Source: Amycolatopsis saalfeldensis (GTDB lineage Bacteria > Actinomycetota > Actinomycetes > Mycobacteriales > Pseudonocardiaceae). From it: a stretch of 64,000 bases of DNA. The notes beneath the pieces were generated by a model. The model made no database searches. It was not told the DNA's origin and was given only the letters and a program-made list of their open reading frames with translations. Where the stretch lies: NCBI RefSeq assembly GCF_900110575.1, contig NZ_FOEF01000022.1, positions 115,726 to 179,725 on the forward strand, in the 5' to 3' direction. Shown one piece after another: positions 34,549 through 44,180 of the stretch. The first letter of the stretch is position 1. Each line of letters begins with the position of its first letter. The position numbers and the translations under genes are program-made.

Positions 34549-35273
34549 GCGTCCTCGTCCTGGGCGGCACAGCGGAAGCACGCGCTCTCGCGGCCGAGTT
34601 GCACGGCTGGGACTTTCACGTCGTCTCGTCGTTGGCCGGCCGCGTCGCGCGTCCGCGGCTGCCAGTCGGCGAAGTGCGTGTCGGCGGCTTCGGTGGTGTC
34701 GACGGCCTCGCCGCGTGGCTGCGCGAGCACGACGTACAGGCCGTTGTAGACGCAACGCACCCCTTCGCTGAACGCATCGGCGCCAACGCCTTCGCCGCGG
34801 CGGAGCAGACCGGCGTCCCGCTGCTGCGCCTCGAACGGCCCGGTTGGCAGCAGGGGGAAGACGACCACTGGCACTGGGCCCACGATCTGGCCGAGGCCGC
34901 CACGCTACTGCCCGGACTCGGCCGGCGAGTGTTCTTGACCAGCGGCCGTCAGGGCCTGGCGGCGTTCGCGAGCCTCGACGAGCTGTGGTTCCTGATCCGC
35001 TGCGTCGACCCGCCGGAGCCGCCGCTGCCGCCGCACCGCGAGGTGCTGCTCGACCGCGGACCGTACGAAGTGGACAGTGAACGCGCGCTGATCACGGAGC
35101 ACCGCATCGATCTGCTCGTCACGAAGGACAGCGGCGGCGAGATGACCGCCGCGAAGCTGACCGCCGCGCGTGAGCTGGGCGTGCCGGTGGTCGTCGTGCG
35201 CCGCCCGCCCCGACCGGCCACCACTGTGGCGGCGGACGTCACCGAAGCCGTGGAATGGGTGCTGCACCGATGA
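34545..35273 (+). CDS. cobK: Precorrin-6A reductase
   Basis: 242 residues. NADPH-dependent reduction of precorrin-6A to dihydroprecorrin-6X (precorrin-6B). Motifs: SVLVLGGTAEARALA at the start, VVDATHPFAERIGANA, LTSGRQGLAAF, and LLVTKDSGGEMTAAKL near the C-terminus. It overlaps both neighbours by four bases. Confidence 0.95.
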   Translation: MSVLVLGGTAEARALAAELHGWDFHVVSSLAGRVARPRLPVGEVRVGGFGGVDGLAAWLREHDVQAVVDATHPFAERIGANAFAAAEQTGVPLLRLERPGWQQGEDDHWHWAHDLAEAATLLPGLGRRVFLTSGRQGLAAFASLDELWFLIRCVDPPEPPLPPHREVLLDRGPYEVDSERALITEHRIDLLVTKDSGGEMTAAKLTAARELGVPVVVVRRPPRPATTVAADVTEAVEWVLHR

Positions 35274-35926
35274 TCGAAGAGTTCTACCGCGTCCTGCACA
35301 GCCGCCGCGACGTCCGCGGCGAGTTCACCGGCGAGCCGATCGACGACGCCGTGCTCACGCGGGTGCTCGAAGCCGCGCACGCCGCCCCGAGCGTCGGACT
35401 GAGCCAGCCGTGGGACTTCGTCCTGGTCCGTGATCCCGGCACCCGCGAAACGTTCGCGAAGCACGTCCGCGAAGAGCGTGACGTCTTCGCCGCTTCGCTC
35501 GACGGCGAGCGCGCGGACACCTTCTCCCGCATCAAGATCGAAGGCATCCTCGAGTCCAGCGTCGGCATCGTGGTGACCTACGACGCCGGACGCGGCGCGC
35601 CCGCGGTCCTCGGCCGGCACGCGATCGCCGACGCCGGGCTGTACTCGGCCTGCCTGGCGATCCAGAACCTGTGGCTGGCCGCGACGGCGGAGGGCCTCGG
35701 CGTCGGCTGGGTCAGCTTCTACCGCGAACCGTTCCTCGCCGAGCTGCTGGGCATCCCGGCCGGCATCCGGCCGGTGGCCTGGCTGTGCGCCGGGCCGGTC
35801 ACCGCGCTGGCCGAGGTCCCGGACCTGGAACGACACGGCTGGCGCCAACGCACCCCGTTGGCCGACGCCGTGCACCACGAACGCTGGCAAGACGCTTCGG
35901 CCCCACGTTCGCCAGGGTCTGCGTAA
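35270..35926 (+). CDS. bluB: 5,6-Dimethylbenzimidazole synthase
   Basis: 218 residues of the nitroreductase-like BluB family, which breaks down FMNH2 with oxygen to make the cobalamin lower ligand. Typical segments are HSRRDVRGEFTGEPI, HAAPSVGLSQPWDFVLV and a C-terminal VGWVSFYREPFLAELLGIP. The requirement for oxygen fits the aerobic cob genes around it. The ATG overlaps cobK by four bases; last gene of the unit. Confidence 0.94.
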   Translation: MIEEFYRVLHSRRDVRGEFTGEPIDDAVLTRVLEAAHAAPSVGLSQPWDFVLVRDPGTRETFAKHVREERDVFAASLDGERADTFSRIKIEGILESSVGIVVTYDAGRGAPAVLGRHAIADAGLYSACLAIQNLWLAATAEGLGVGWVSFYREPFLAELLGIPAGIRPVAWLCAGPVTALAEVPDLERHGWRQRTPLADAVHHERWQDASAPRSPGSA

Positions 35927-35946
35927 CTGAGGTCGATCACACGCGT

Positions 35947-35952
35947 TAGCCT
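35947..35952 (+). promoter_or_regulatory. Candidate -10 of the arabinosyltransferase gene (leaderless)
   Basis: TAGCCT lies six bases before the ATG at 35959; no ribosome binding site is present in the 32-bp gap after bluB. Confidence 0.4.
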
Positions 35953-35958
35953 CCGCCG

Positions 35959-38900
35959 ATGCGTCCGATTGCCGTAGCGCTGGGGTTGCTTTCGGCTCTT
36001 TGCGCCCTGGCTTTCCCCTTCCTGCCGGTCGTGCAGGACACCGCGGAGTTCTCGTGGCCCACCGGCACCGACACCCGTTCCCTGAACGCGCCCTTGACCG
36101 GTTACTGGGCCCAGGACCTCGAAGCCGAGCTGCCGTGCCCGGCCATCCGCTCCCTGGACGCGCGCACGAACGGCCCCGCGCTGCTGGTCGCGACCGTCCC
36201 GGACGGCCGCACGGACCCGCGCGCGGGCAAGGGTGTGGGCCTCCAGCTGCGCGTCGACAACGGGGTCCTGCTCGCGTCCAGCCAGGGCCAGCAGCTCGTG
36301 CAGCAGCCGCTGCCGCAGGAGGGCTGCGCGGTGAAGCTCAGCTCGGACGCTTCGCAGATGACGCTCTCGGTCGCCGGGACCACGGTGTTCCACACGACCG
36401 GCGACGTCCGGCCGCGGGTGGTCGGCATCTACTCCTCGATCAACTCCGCGCGCGACCCGATCGCGGGCCTGCACGTGACGGTCGTCCCGGACACGCGCTA
36501 CCAGACCTCGCCGACGCCGCTGAAGCTCGGCGTCGGGATCCTGGCCCTGCTGGCCTTCATCGGCTGCCTGATCGTGGTGTGGCGGATGGACTCCGGCTTC
36601 GCGCGGCGCGCGCCCCGCTGGGCGCCGGTCGGCTGGTGGCGGCTCACCGGGCGCGACGCGACGGTGATCCTCGCGCTCGGCGCGTGGGTCTTCATCGGGC
36701 CGGTGACCTCGGACGACGGCTACATCCTGACCATGGCCAGAGTCACCGAGCAGACCGGCTTCCTGACCAACTACCACCGCTGGTTCGGCGTCGCGGAGGC
36801 GCCGTTCGGCTGGTTCTACCACGTGTACGAGCTGATGGCGCACGTCAGCGTGGTGCCGCCGTGGATCCGGCTGCCGTCCTACCTGATCGGCGTGATCAGC
36901 TGGCTGCTGATCAGCCGCGAGGTGATGCCGCGGCTGGGCCCGCAGGTGCGCGGCAGCCGGGCGGCGGGCTGGGCCGCGGCGGCGGTGTTCCTGGTCTGGT
37001 GGATGCCGTACAACAACGGCGTCCGGCCGGAACCGGTGGCGGCGCTGGGTTCCCTGCTCGCGATCTGCGCGGTGGAGCGCGCGCTGGTCACCCGGCGGCT
37101 GCTGCCGTTGTGCCTCGGCCTGACCGCCGCCGCGTTCACCCTGGCCGCGACGCCGACCGGGCTGATCGCCGTGGCCCCGTTCCTGGTCGCCGCGCGCCCG
37201 CTGTTCAAGCTGGTCCGGCAGCGCGCGACGAACGGCTGGCTGCCGATCCTCGCGCCGATCGCGGCCGCGGGCCTGCTGGTGCTGGTGGTGGTGTTCGCCG
37301 ACCAGACGTTCGCCACCGTGCAGGAGGCCACGCGCATCCGCACCGCGGTGGGCCCGAACCTGTCGTGGTTCCAAGAGCTGGTGCGCTACCAGCTGCTGTT
37401 CGAAAACCTGCCGGACGGCTCCGCGCCACGCCGTTTCCCGGTGCTGCTCGTGTTGCTGTGCACCGGAACCTGCCTGGTCGTGCTGCTGCGCCGCGGCCGC
37501 ATCCCGGGCGCCGCGCTCGGCCCGAGCCGCCGGCTGATCGGCACCGTCGCGCTGTTCTTCCTGCTGCTCGCCCTGACGCCGACGAAGTGGACCCACCACT
37601 TCGGCGCGTTCGCCGCGGTCGGCGCCGCGATGGCGGCGTTGACCGCGCTGGCCACCAGCTCGACGGTGCTGCGCTCGAACCGCAACCGCGCGGCATTCCT
37701 GGCCGGGCTGCTGGTGGTCGGCGCGCTCGCCGCGACGGGGCCGAACACGTACTGGTTCGTCTCACGCCTCGGCGTGCCGTGGACCAACGTGGCGCCCTCG
37801 CTCGGCGGCATTTCGCTGTCCACCATCCTGCTGGTGGCGGCCGCGATCGCGGGGATCTACGCGTTCGTGGAGAACATCCGCGCGAACCGGCCGGGCGCGG
37901 CGGCGGCGTCGCAGGAGGGCCGCAGCCGTTCGCTGCGGCTGGGCTCGCTGTCGCTGGTGGTGGTGTGCGGGCTGGCGGCCGTCGGCGAGTTCTACACGAT
38001 GGCGATGGCGATCCACACCCAGTCCGGCAGCTACAGCCTGGGCGCGGCGAACATCGGGCACCTGTTCGGCAAGAGCTGCAACCTCTCCGATCACGTGATG
38101 GTGGAGCGAGACCCGGCGAAGAGCATCCTGCACGCGCAGGCCGAGCAGCGGACCGTGCCGGTGAAGCCGGAGGAGACCTCGCCGCTGCCCAACCCGGACC
38201 TCGACAACGGCCGGGTGCAGACCGGTTTCCACACCCGCCCGATCGACGACAAGGACCCGCTCGCCGAGCCGCCGCACGGCTTCGCCCCGGCGCAGGTGCC
38301 GATGTGGAGCAGCTACCTCGACCCGCAGACGCGCGCGGGCCGGCTGCGCAGCGACTGGTACGCGCTCACGGAAAAGCCCGCGGACGGCCAGATCGTCGTC
38401 GCCACCGCGGGCCAGGCGCGCCGTCCGACGTCGGTGAGCCTCGACTACGGCGTGAACACCCCGGCCGGGGTGAAGATCCTGCGCAGCCAGTTCGTGCTGC
38501 CGCCGGGCGCGGGCACCGGCGGCTGGGGCGACACCCGGATCAACCTGCGCGACCTGCCGCCGGAGACGAACGCGGTGCGGATCAACATCGTCGACAACGA
38601 CCTGACCGAGGACGGCTGGATCGCCGCGTCCGCCCCGCGCGTGCCGACGTTCACCACCCTCACCGACAAGCTCGCGGGCAAGTCCGTGTACATCGACTGG
38701 CCCGCGTCGTTCGTCTACCCGTGCGCGAGCCCGGTCACTTCGCACGACGGCGTCTCGCAGGTGCCGGACTACCGCATCACCGCGGGCAGCCTCGCCGACG
38801 AGGCCGACTGGGCGTCCAGCACCAACGGCGGCCCGAACGGCTGGCTGGAGGAGCTGGCCGACGAGCCGGAGGTGCCCAGCTACCTGCTCGGCCAGCCCAG

Positions 38901-39045
38901 CCAGTCGTGGGGCCAGCTGCTGCAGGTGGAGCCCTTCACCGAGGGCATCGCGCCGACCATCCACCGGGGCACGAAGACCGTCTGGGGCTGGTGGTCGCCC
39001 GGGCCGGGTCCCAAGCAGCCCAACGGCAAGGACCCGACCCGCTGA
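35959..39045 (+). CDS. Arabinosyltransferase, EmbC-like
   Basis: A 1028-residue membrane GT-C glycosyltransferase that adds arabinose from decaprenyl-phosphoryl arabinose to cell-wall arabinan. An N-terminal helix is followed by an extracytoplasmic beta-rich domain (to about 190), then a dozen or so membrane helices. The metal-binding pair D252-D253 (GPVTSDDGYILTMAR) is in the first outer loop. The last 350 residues form the C-terminal carbohydrate-binding domain. Single Emb-type gene here, as in actinobacteria outside Mycobacterium. It points to an arabinogalactan wall. The stop is 4 bp from cobIJ on the other strand. Confidence 0.93.
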   Translation: MRPIAVALGLLSALCALAFPFLPVVQDTAEFSWPTGTDTRSLNAPLTGYWAQDLEAELPCPAIRSLDARTNGPALLVATVPDGRTDPRAGKGVGLQLRVDNGVLLASSQGQQLVQQPLPQEGCAVKLSSDASQMTLSVAGTTVFHTTGDVRPRVVGIYSSINSARDPIAGLHVTVVPDTRYQTSPTPLKLGVGILALLAFIGCLIVVWRMDSGFARRAPRWAPVGWWRLTGRDATVILALGAWVFIGPVTSDDGYILTMARVTEQTGFLTNYHRWFGVAEAPFGWFYHVYELMAHVSVVPPWIRLPSYLIGVISWLLISREVMPRLGPQVRGSRAAGWAAAAVFLVWWMPYNNGVRPEPVAALGSLLAICAVERALVTRRLLPLCLGLTAAAFTLAATPTGLIAVAPFLVAARPLFKLVRQRATNGWLPILAPIAAAGLLVLVVVFADQTFATVQEATRIRTAVGPNLSWFQELVRYQLLFENLPDGSAPRRFPVLLVLLCTGTCLVVLLRRGRIPGAALGPSRRLIGTVALFFLLLALTPTKWTHHFGAFAAVGAAMAALTALATSSTVLRSNRNRAAFLAGLLVVGALAATGPNTYWFVSRLGVPWTNVAPSLGGISLSTILLVAAAIAGIYAFVENIRANRPGAAAASQEGRSRSLRLGSLSLVVVCGLAAVGEFYTMAMAIHTQSGSYSLGAANIGHLFGKSCNLSDHVMVERDPAKSILHAQAEQRTVPVKPEETSPLPNPDLDNGRVQTGFHTRPIDDKDPLAEPPHGFAPAQVPMWSSYLDPQTRAGRLRSDWYALTEKPADGQIVVATAGQARRPTSVSLDYGVNTPAGVKILRSQFVLPPGAGTGGWGDTRINLRDLPPETNAVRINIVDNDLTEDGWIAASAPRVPTFTTLTDKLAGKSVYIDWPASFVYPCASPVTSHDGVSQVPDYRITAGSLADEADWASSTNGGPNGWLEELADEPEVPSYLLGQPSQSWGQLLQVEPFTEGIAPTIHRGTKTVWGWWSPGPGPKQPNGKDPTR

Positions 39046-39049
39046 GCGC

Positions 39050-40573
39050 TCAGCCGTAGCTGCGCGGCGTCCACACGATCGCCGCGCCGCCGGGACCGGC
39101 CTCGACGCGGGTCTGCGACGAGCCCACGATCAGCAGGCACCGCATGTCCACAGTGGACGGGTCCAGCCCGCCGAGCGTGGTGACGCGGATGTCCTCCTCC
39201 GGCCCGCCCACGTCGCGGGCCACCACGAGCGGGGTGGCCGGGGCGCGGTGGCGCAGCAGCACCTCCTGAGCCGACGCCAGCTGCGTCACGCGCGTGCGCG
39301 ACGCCGGGTTGTACAGCGCCAGCACCAGATCCGCCGCGCCCGCGGCGTCGAGCCGGCGTTCGATGATCTCCCACGGTTTCAGCCGGTCCGAGAGCGAAAG
39401 CACGCAGTAGTCGTGGCCCAGCGGCGCGCCGACGCGGGCGGCGGCGGCCTGCGCGGCCGTCACGCCGGGCACCACGCGCACTCGAACGCCGGCGCCGCGG
39501 CCCGCCGAAACCTGCTCCAGCACCGCGGAAGCCATCGCGAACACGCCGGGGTCACCGGAGGAAACGACGGCCACCCGCGCCCCCGCGCGCGCCAGTTCCA
39601 GCGCGTCGGCCGCGCGGTCCGCCTCGACCCGGTTGCCCGACGGATGCCGTTGCTGCCCCGCGCGCTGCGGCACGCGCGCGACGTACGGCCCGTAGCCCAC
39701 CACGTGGTCCGCCGCCGCCAGCTCCGCCGAAGCCTCCGGCGTCAGCCACTCCGGGCCCGCCGGGCCGAGGCCGACGACCACGACTTCGCCACCCTCAGCG
39801 GCCGGCGTCGAACCGGCGACGGCAGCGGCGGCCGCACCGTCCACACGGGACGCATACGCCGGGCTTGGCAGCAGTGCCAACGAGAAGTACGGAACCGAGG
39901 ACGGGTCGACGTCCGCGAGCGGCAGCACCCGCTGCTCGCCCCAGGTCGCGCGCTCGACGTACCACGCGTCGTCCAGCTTGCCCGCCTCCGCGAACGCCTC
40001 GCGCACCGAACCGAACGTGCGGCCCAGCTTCAGCACGGCCGCGGACTCCGTGTCGGCCAGCCGGCGCGCCAGCTCCGGCGCGGGCAGCGTGCCGGGCAGC
40101 ACCGTGAACACCTCGTCGCGCTGCACCAGCGGGCGGCCGAGCACCGAGGACGCCGCGCTCACCGACGTCACCCCGGGCACCACCTCCGCGGTGTAGCGCC
40201 CGGAAAGCCGTTCGTGCATGTACATGTAGGAGCCGTAGAAAAACGGGTCGCCTTCGCACAGCACGACGACGTCACGCCCGGCGTCGAGGTGCTCGGCGAG
40301 CTTTTTGGCGCTCAGCTCGTAGAAGTCCGCGATCGCGCCCTCGTAGCCGCCGGGGTGGTCGGTGGTCTCCGTGGTGACCGGGTAGACCAGCGGCTCCTCC
40401 AGCTGCCCTTCCCGCAGGTACGGGGCGGCCACGGAGCGCGCGATGCTCCGGCCGTGCCGCGCGCTGTGGTACGCGATCACGCCGGCCTCGCCGATCAGCC
40501 GGGCCGCCTTGACCGTCATGAGTTCGGGGTCGCCGGGCCCGAGGCCGACGCCGTACAGCTTCCCGGGCTTCAT
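39050..40573 (-). CDS. cobIJ: Fused precorrin-2 C20-/precorrin-3B C17-methyltransferase
   Basis: 507 residues carrying two tetrapyrrole methylases in tandem. Residues 1-240 are CobI (KLYGVGLGPGDPELMTVKA, VVLCEGDPFFYGSYMYMHE). Residues from about 255 are CobJ (VVVVGLGPAGPEWLTPEA, VVSSGDPGVFAMAS). The fusion is the arrangement known in mycobacteria. It methylates C20 and then, after CobG, C17 with ring contraction. The ATG overlaps the cobH stop by four bases. Confidence 0.96.
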   Translation of the reverse strand: MKPGKLYGVGLGPGDPELMTVKAARLIGEAGVIAYHSARHGRSIARSVAAPYLREGQLEEPLVYPVTTETTDHPGGYEGAIADFYELSAKKLAEHLDAGRDVVVLCEGDPFFYGSYMYMHERLSGRYTAEVVPGVTSVSAASSVLGRPLVQRDEVFTVLPGTLPAPELARRLADTESAAVLKLGRTFGSVREAFAEAGKLDDAWYVERATWGEQRVLPLADVDPSSVPYFSLALLPSPAYASRVDGAAAAAVAGSTPAAEGGEVVVVGLGPAGPEWLTPEASAELAAADHVVGYGPYVARVPQRAGQQRHPSGNRVEADRAADALELARAGARVAVVSSGDPGVFAMASAVLEQVSAGRGAGVRVRVVPGVTAAQAAAARVGAPLGHDYCVLSLSDRLKPWEIIERRLDAAGAADLVLALYNPASRTRVTQLASAQEVLLRHRAPATPLVVARDVGGPEEDIRVTTLGGLDPSTVDMRCLLIVGSSQTRVEAGPGGAAIVWTPRSYG

Positions 40574-41193
40574 TCGGCCACGCTCGCGAGCGCGTTGACG
40601 GCCGCGACCGCCATCGCGCTCCCGCCGCGACGCCCGTGCACCACCAGGTACGGCGCGGGCGAGGCCTTGGCCAGCTCCACTTTGGACTCCGCCGCGCCGA
40701 CGAAGCCCACCGGCACGCCGATGATCGCGGCCGGCGCGCCGACGCCCTCGTCCAGCAGCTCCAGCAGCCGGAACAGCGCGGTGGGCGCGTTGCCGATCGC
40801 GACCACCGAGCCCGGCAGCCGGTCCCGCCACAGCTCCAGCGCCGCGGCCGAGCGGGTCGTGCCCATCCGCTCGGCCAGGCCCGGCACGCTCGGATCGTCC
40901 AGCGTGCAGACGATCTCGTTCGCCGCCGGCAGCCGCTTGCGCGTGATGCCGCTCGCGATCATCTTCGCGTCGCACAGCACCGGCGCGCCCGCCTCCAGCG
41001 CCGCGCGGCCGGACTCGACCACGTCCAGGCTGTAGCGCAGGTCGTCGACGAGGTCGACCATGCCGCAGGAGTGGATCATCCGCACCGCGACGCCGGCCAC
41101 GTCCTCGGGCAGGATCGCCAGGTCCGCCTCTTCGCGGATCGTGGCGAACGAGTGCCGGTAGATCTCGGCCCCGTCCCGCAGGTAGTCGATCAC
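40570..41193 (-). CDS. cobH: Precorrin-8X methylmutase
   Basis: 207 residues. Moves the C11 methyl to C12, giving hydrogenobyrinic acid. Family segments: YRHSFATIREEADLA, VAVRMIHSCGMVDL (with the catalytic His), CDAKMIASGITRKRL and IGVPVGFVGAAESK. The GTG follows aaggaaaa and overlaps the cobG stop by four bases. Confidence 0.96.
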   Translation of the reverse strand: MIDYLRDGAEIYRHSFATIREEADLAILPEDVAGVAVRMIHSCGMVDLVDDLRYSLDVVESGRAALEAGAPVLCDAKMIASGITRKRLPAANEIVCTLDDPSVPGLAERMGTTRSAAALELWRDRLPGSVVAIGNAPTALFRLLELLDEGVGAPAAIIGVPVGFVGAAESKVELAKASPAPYLVVHGRRGGSAMAVAAVNALASVAE

Positions 41194-42308
41194 GAGTTTT
41201 CCTTTCCAACCAACGCTTCCGCCAGGCGGGACACCGGGGTCCACCGCCCGTCGACACGGTAGCCGCCGCCCTCGGCGACCACGTCCAGGTGGGCCCCGGC
41301 CGGGCGGCCGCAGCGGCGGGCGCAGCCGGCGACGTGCGCGCGGACACCGCCGGGCACCAACTGCGCGGCGTCGGCACGGACGTCGGCGAGCGACTTCGCG
41401 CACCCCGGCCGTCCGATGCACGCGGTGATCTCCAGCGCGGCCGGGTCGGTGCTCAGCCCCGCAGCACTCAACCGGCCGGCGTCGGTCGCGCCGGGCAGCA
41501 CCACCGAACGCCACGGCGTCACCACGGCGGACGCGGCGACATCGGCGAGCACTCGCACCTGCGCGGCCGTGAGCTGCCCGAACCGGGGCGCGACACCGAT
41601 CGCCGCACCGAACCGGCCCATCGTGGGATCCACTCGCACCGGCCGTTCGACCGGCTTCTCGCGTGGTCCGGCGGGCAGCAACGCGATCGGGTCGGCCAGC
41701 TCGGCGATCCGCCAGGCCGTCCCCCGCGCTTCGGCGAACGCGGTCGCCACGGCGAGCAGCGCGTCAACGGCGTCGGCCAGTGGAACGAGCCAGCCGGTGT
41801 CCGCGCCGGCGAGCAGGACCGTGCCGAGCGAAGGCGTCACAGCGCGCCAGCAGACATCGGCGCCTTCGCCGGCGACGTCACCACGGCCGTCGTCGAAGGC
41901 GAACAGGAACCGCCCCGGCAACTCGGCGAGCGCGGGCCGCGCGCACAGCTCGACGTCCAGCGCCTGCGCCAGCCCGCGGACGTCGGCGATCCCGCCGTGG
42001 ATCCCGCTGAGCGGCGACGCCAGGACGTTGCGGACGCGCTCGTGCGAAGGCGAGGGCAGCAATCCGGCCGCTGTCAGCCGCTTCGCCAGCCCCGGACGCG
42101 TGACGCCGCGAAGCTGGACGTTGCCGCGAGAGGTGAGGTGGACGTCGCCGTCGCCGAGGTCTTCGGCGCACGCGGCGAGCGCGCGAAGCCGCTCCGCGGA
42201 GACGGCGCCGCCCGGCAGCCGGACGCGGGCCAGCGGGCCGTCCGCCGCGTCGTGCGTGGCGAAAACACCGGGGCACGCGTCGGCGCGCACGCGGGCGGGG
42301 CTGGACAT
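41190..42308 (-). CDS. cobG: Precorrin-3B synthase (CobG)
   Basis: 372 residues resembling sulfite/nitrite reductases: two ferredoxin-like halves and a C-terminal cysteine cluster, CIGRPGCAKS and GCARRCG, that binds a 4Fe-4S centre. The enzyme uses oxygen to hydroxylate C20 and form the gamma-lactone, which marks the pathway as aerobic. The start is placed at an ATG (MSSPARVRADACPG); a GTG nine bases upstream is also in frame. First gene of cobG-cobH-cobIJ. Confidence 0.92.
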   Translation of the reverse strand: MSSPARVRADACPGVFATHDAADGPLARVRLPGGAVSAERLRALAACAEDLGDGDVHLTSRGNVQLRGVTRPGLAKRLTAAGLLPSPSHERVRNVLASPLSGIHGGIADVRGLAQALDVELCARPALAELPGRFLFAFDDGRGDVAGEGADVCWRAVTPSLGTVLLAGADTGWLVPLADAVDALLAVATAFAEARGTAWRIAELADPIALLPAGPREKPVERPVRVDPTMGRFGAAIGVAPRFGQLTAAQVRVLADVAASAVVTPWRSVVLPGATDAGRLSAAGLSTDPAALEITACIGRPGCAKSLADVRADAAQLVPGGVRAHVAGCARRCGRPAGAHLDVVAEGGGYRVDGRWTPVSRLAEALVGKENS

Positions 42309-42347
42309 GACGCTCACTGTAGCTGGCGAATGATTCAGCAATCCTAT

Positions 42348-42379
42348 GATCGAATGTAGTACACATGCTACATTCGATC
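42348..42379. promoter_or_regulatory. 12-bp-arm palindrome upstream of the ABC transporter operon
   Basis: GATCGAATGTAG (42348-42359) and CTACATTCGATC (42368-42379) are perfect complements around an 8-bp spacer. The sequence is AT-rich against its surroundings and lies 26 bp before the ABC ATPase start, between it and the divergent cobG. It is most likely an operator; the small HTH protein encoded at 44181 is the nearest candidate regulator. Confidence 0.65.
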
Positions 42380-42405
42380 GCACAGGTGAGATGGGGGTGG
42401 TTCCG

Positions 42406-43329
42406 ATGCGGAATCCGGATGAAGTGGTCCTGCGCGTCGAAGACCTGCGGATGCGTTACGGGACGAACGACGTGCTGCACGACGTCGCGTTCACCGCGCA
42501 CCGCGGCGAGGTGCTCTGCCTGCTGGGGCCGAACGGCGCGGGCAAGACGACGACGATCGAGATCCTCGAGGGCTTCCGGATGCGGTCCGCGGGCCGGGTC
42601 GAGGTGCTCGGCACGGACCCGGCGAACGGCGGTGAGGACTGGCGGGCACGGCTGGGGGTCGTGCTCCAGTCCTGGCGTGACCACGGCCGGTGGCGCGTGC
42701 GCGAACTGCTCGCGCACCTCGGCGAGTACTACGCGCCTTATTCGACCGAGCGGATCCGCCGGCCGTGGCAGACCGACGAGCTGATCGAGGCCGTCGGGCT
42801 GACCCCGCACGCGCACAAGAAGCTCCGGCAGCTCTCCGGCGGCCAGCGGCGCCGGCTCGACGTCGCGATCGGCATCGTCGGGCGGCCCGAGCTGCTGTTC
42901 CTCGACGAGCCCACGGCGGGCTTCGACCCGGAGGCCCGGCGCGAGTTCCACGAGCTGGTGCACCGGCTGACCGACGACGAGGACACCACGATCCTGCTCA
43001 CCACCCACGACCTCGACGAGGCCGACAAGCTGGCGGACCGGATCCTCATCCTCAGCGGCGGCCGCATCGTCGCCGACGGCTCGGCCGACGAGCTCAGCCG
43101 CCAGATCGCCGGTGAAGCCGAGGTGCGCTGGACCGTCGACGGGCAGCGCTTCGTGCACTCCACCACCGAAGCGACGAAGTACGTGTACGAGCTTTTCAAG
43201 CAGCACGGCGAAGCCGTCGCGGATCTCGAGGTCCGCCGGGCCTCGCTGGAGGACACCTACATGACCCTCGTGCACCAGGCCGAGGCCGGGCTCACCGCCG
43301 TGGTCTCCGAAGAAGCAGGTGTGCGATGA
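42406..43329 (+). CDS. ABC transporter ATP-binding protein
   Basis: 307 residues. Walker A LLGPNGAGKTTTIEIL, signature LRQLSGGQRRRLDVA, Walker B LLFLDEPTAGFDPEA and the H-loop TTHDLDEAD are all intact. It resembles the drug/daunorubicin-type exporters paired with ABC-2 permeases. I place the start at the ATG following gggggtgg; an in-frame ATG lies 15 bases upstream. It overlaps the permease gene by four bases. Confidence 0.92.
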   Translation: MRNPDEVVLRVEDLRMRYGTNDVLHDVAFTAHRGEVLCLLGPNGAGKTTTIEILEGFRMRSAGRVEVLGTDPANGGEDWRARLGVVLQSWRDHGRWRVRELLAHLGEYYAPYSTERIRRPWQTDELIEAVGLTPHAHKKLRQLSGGQRRRLDVAIGIVGRPELLFLDEPTAGFDPEARREFHELVHRLTDDEDTTILLTTHDLDEADKLADRILILSGGRIVADGSADELSRQIAGEAEVRWTVDGQRFVHSTTEATKYVYELFKQHGEAVADLEVRRASLEDTYMTLVHQAEAGLTAVVSEEAGVR

Positions 43330-44174
43330 ATCCCCGCGCCGCCGCGCTCCGGACCGGCCTCCGCCGTGGCCTGATCGAATTCCGCCACCAATGGACCAAT
43401 CGCGACGACCTCGTCGGGCAGCTGTTCTGGACCGTGACCACCCTGGGCGCACTGCTCTTCATGCGGGGCGACACGCTGCCCGGCACGTCGTTCTCGCTCG
43501 GCGCGTCGAACGTGCCCGGGGTGCTGGGCGCCGGGATCGTGCTCAACGGCCTGTCCGGCATGGCGGGCTTCCTGACCGTCGACCGTGAGGACGGCACGCT
43601 GCTGCGTGCCAAGGCGACGCCCAACGGCATGCTCGGCTACCTCGTCGGCAAGATGACCTCGGTCTCGCTGATGCAGGTGGCCGGGATGGCGGTCACGCTG
43701 ATCCCGGGCCTGTTCCTGTTCAGCGGCCTGGCCACGGGCGGCGCCTGGTCCTGGCTGACCCTGCTGTGGGTGCTCGTGCTGGGGCTGGCCGCGACGCTGC
43801 CGCTCGGCGCCGCGCTCGGTTCGCTGACCACCAGCTCCCGCTCGATGGCGTTCATCATGCTGCCGGTGTTCGGCCTCGGCGCGATCTCCGGGATCTTCTA
43901 CCCGGTCACCGCGCTGCCGGTCTGGGTGCAGGACATCGCCCAGGTGTTCCCGATGTACTGGCTCGGCCTGGGCATGCGCTCGGCGCTGCTGCCGGATTCC
44001 GCCGTGGTGGTCGAGATCGGCCAGTCCTGGCGGCCGTGGGCGACCCTCGGCGTGCTGGCCGCGTGGGCCGTGATCGGATTGGTGCTGGCCCCGATCCTGC
44101 TGCGCCGGATGGCCCGGCGGGAGTCCGGGTCGTCCGTGGCGGCACGACGGGAAAGGGCACTGCAGCGTGCGTGA
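43326..44174 (+). CDS. ABC-2 type transporter permease
   Basis: 282 residues with about six membrane helices and the ABC-2 motif region (GFLTVDREDGTLLRAKATP, then GAISGIFYPVTALPVWVQ). With the preceding ATPase it forms an exporter whose cargo cannot be told; antibiotics or lipids are typical. The gene lies between the ATPase gene and a short HTH gene in one transcription unit. Confidence 0.9.
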   Translation: MNPRAAALRTGLRRGLIEFRHQWTNRDDLVGQLFWTVTTLGALLFMRGDTLPGTSFSLGASNVPGVLGAGIVLNGLSGMAGFLTVDREDGTLLRAKATPNGMLGYLVGKMTSVSLMQVAGMAVTLIPGLFLFSGLATGGAWSWLTLLWVLVLGLAATLPLGAALGSLTTSSRSMAFIMLPVFGLGAISGIFYPVTALPVWVQDIAQVFPMYWLGLGMRSALLPDSAVVVEIGQSWRPWATLGVLAAWAVIGLVLAPILLRRMARRESGSSVAARRERALQRA

Positions 44175-44180
44175 AGCACC

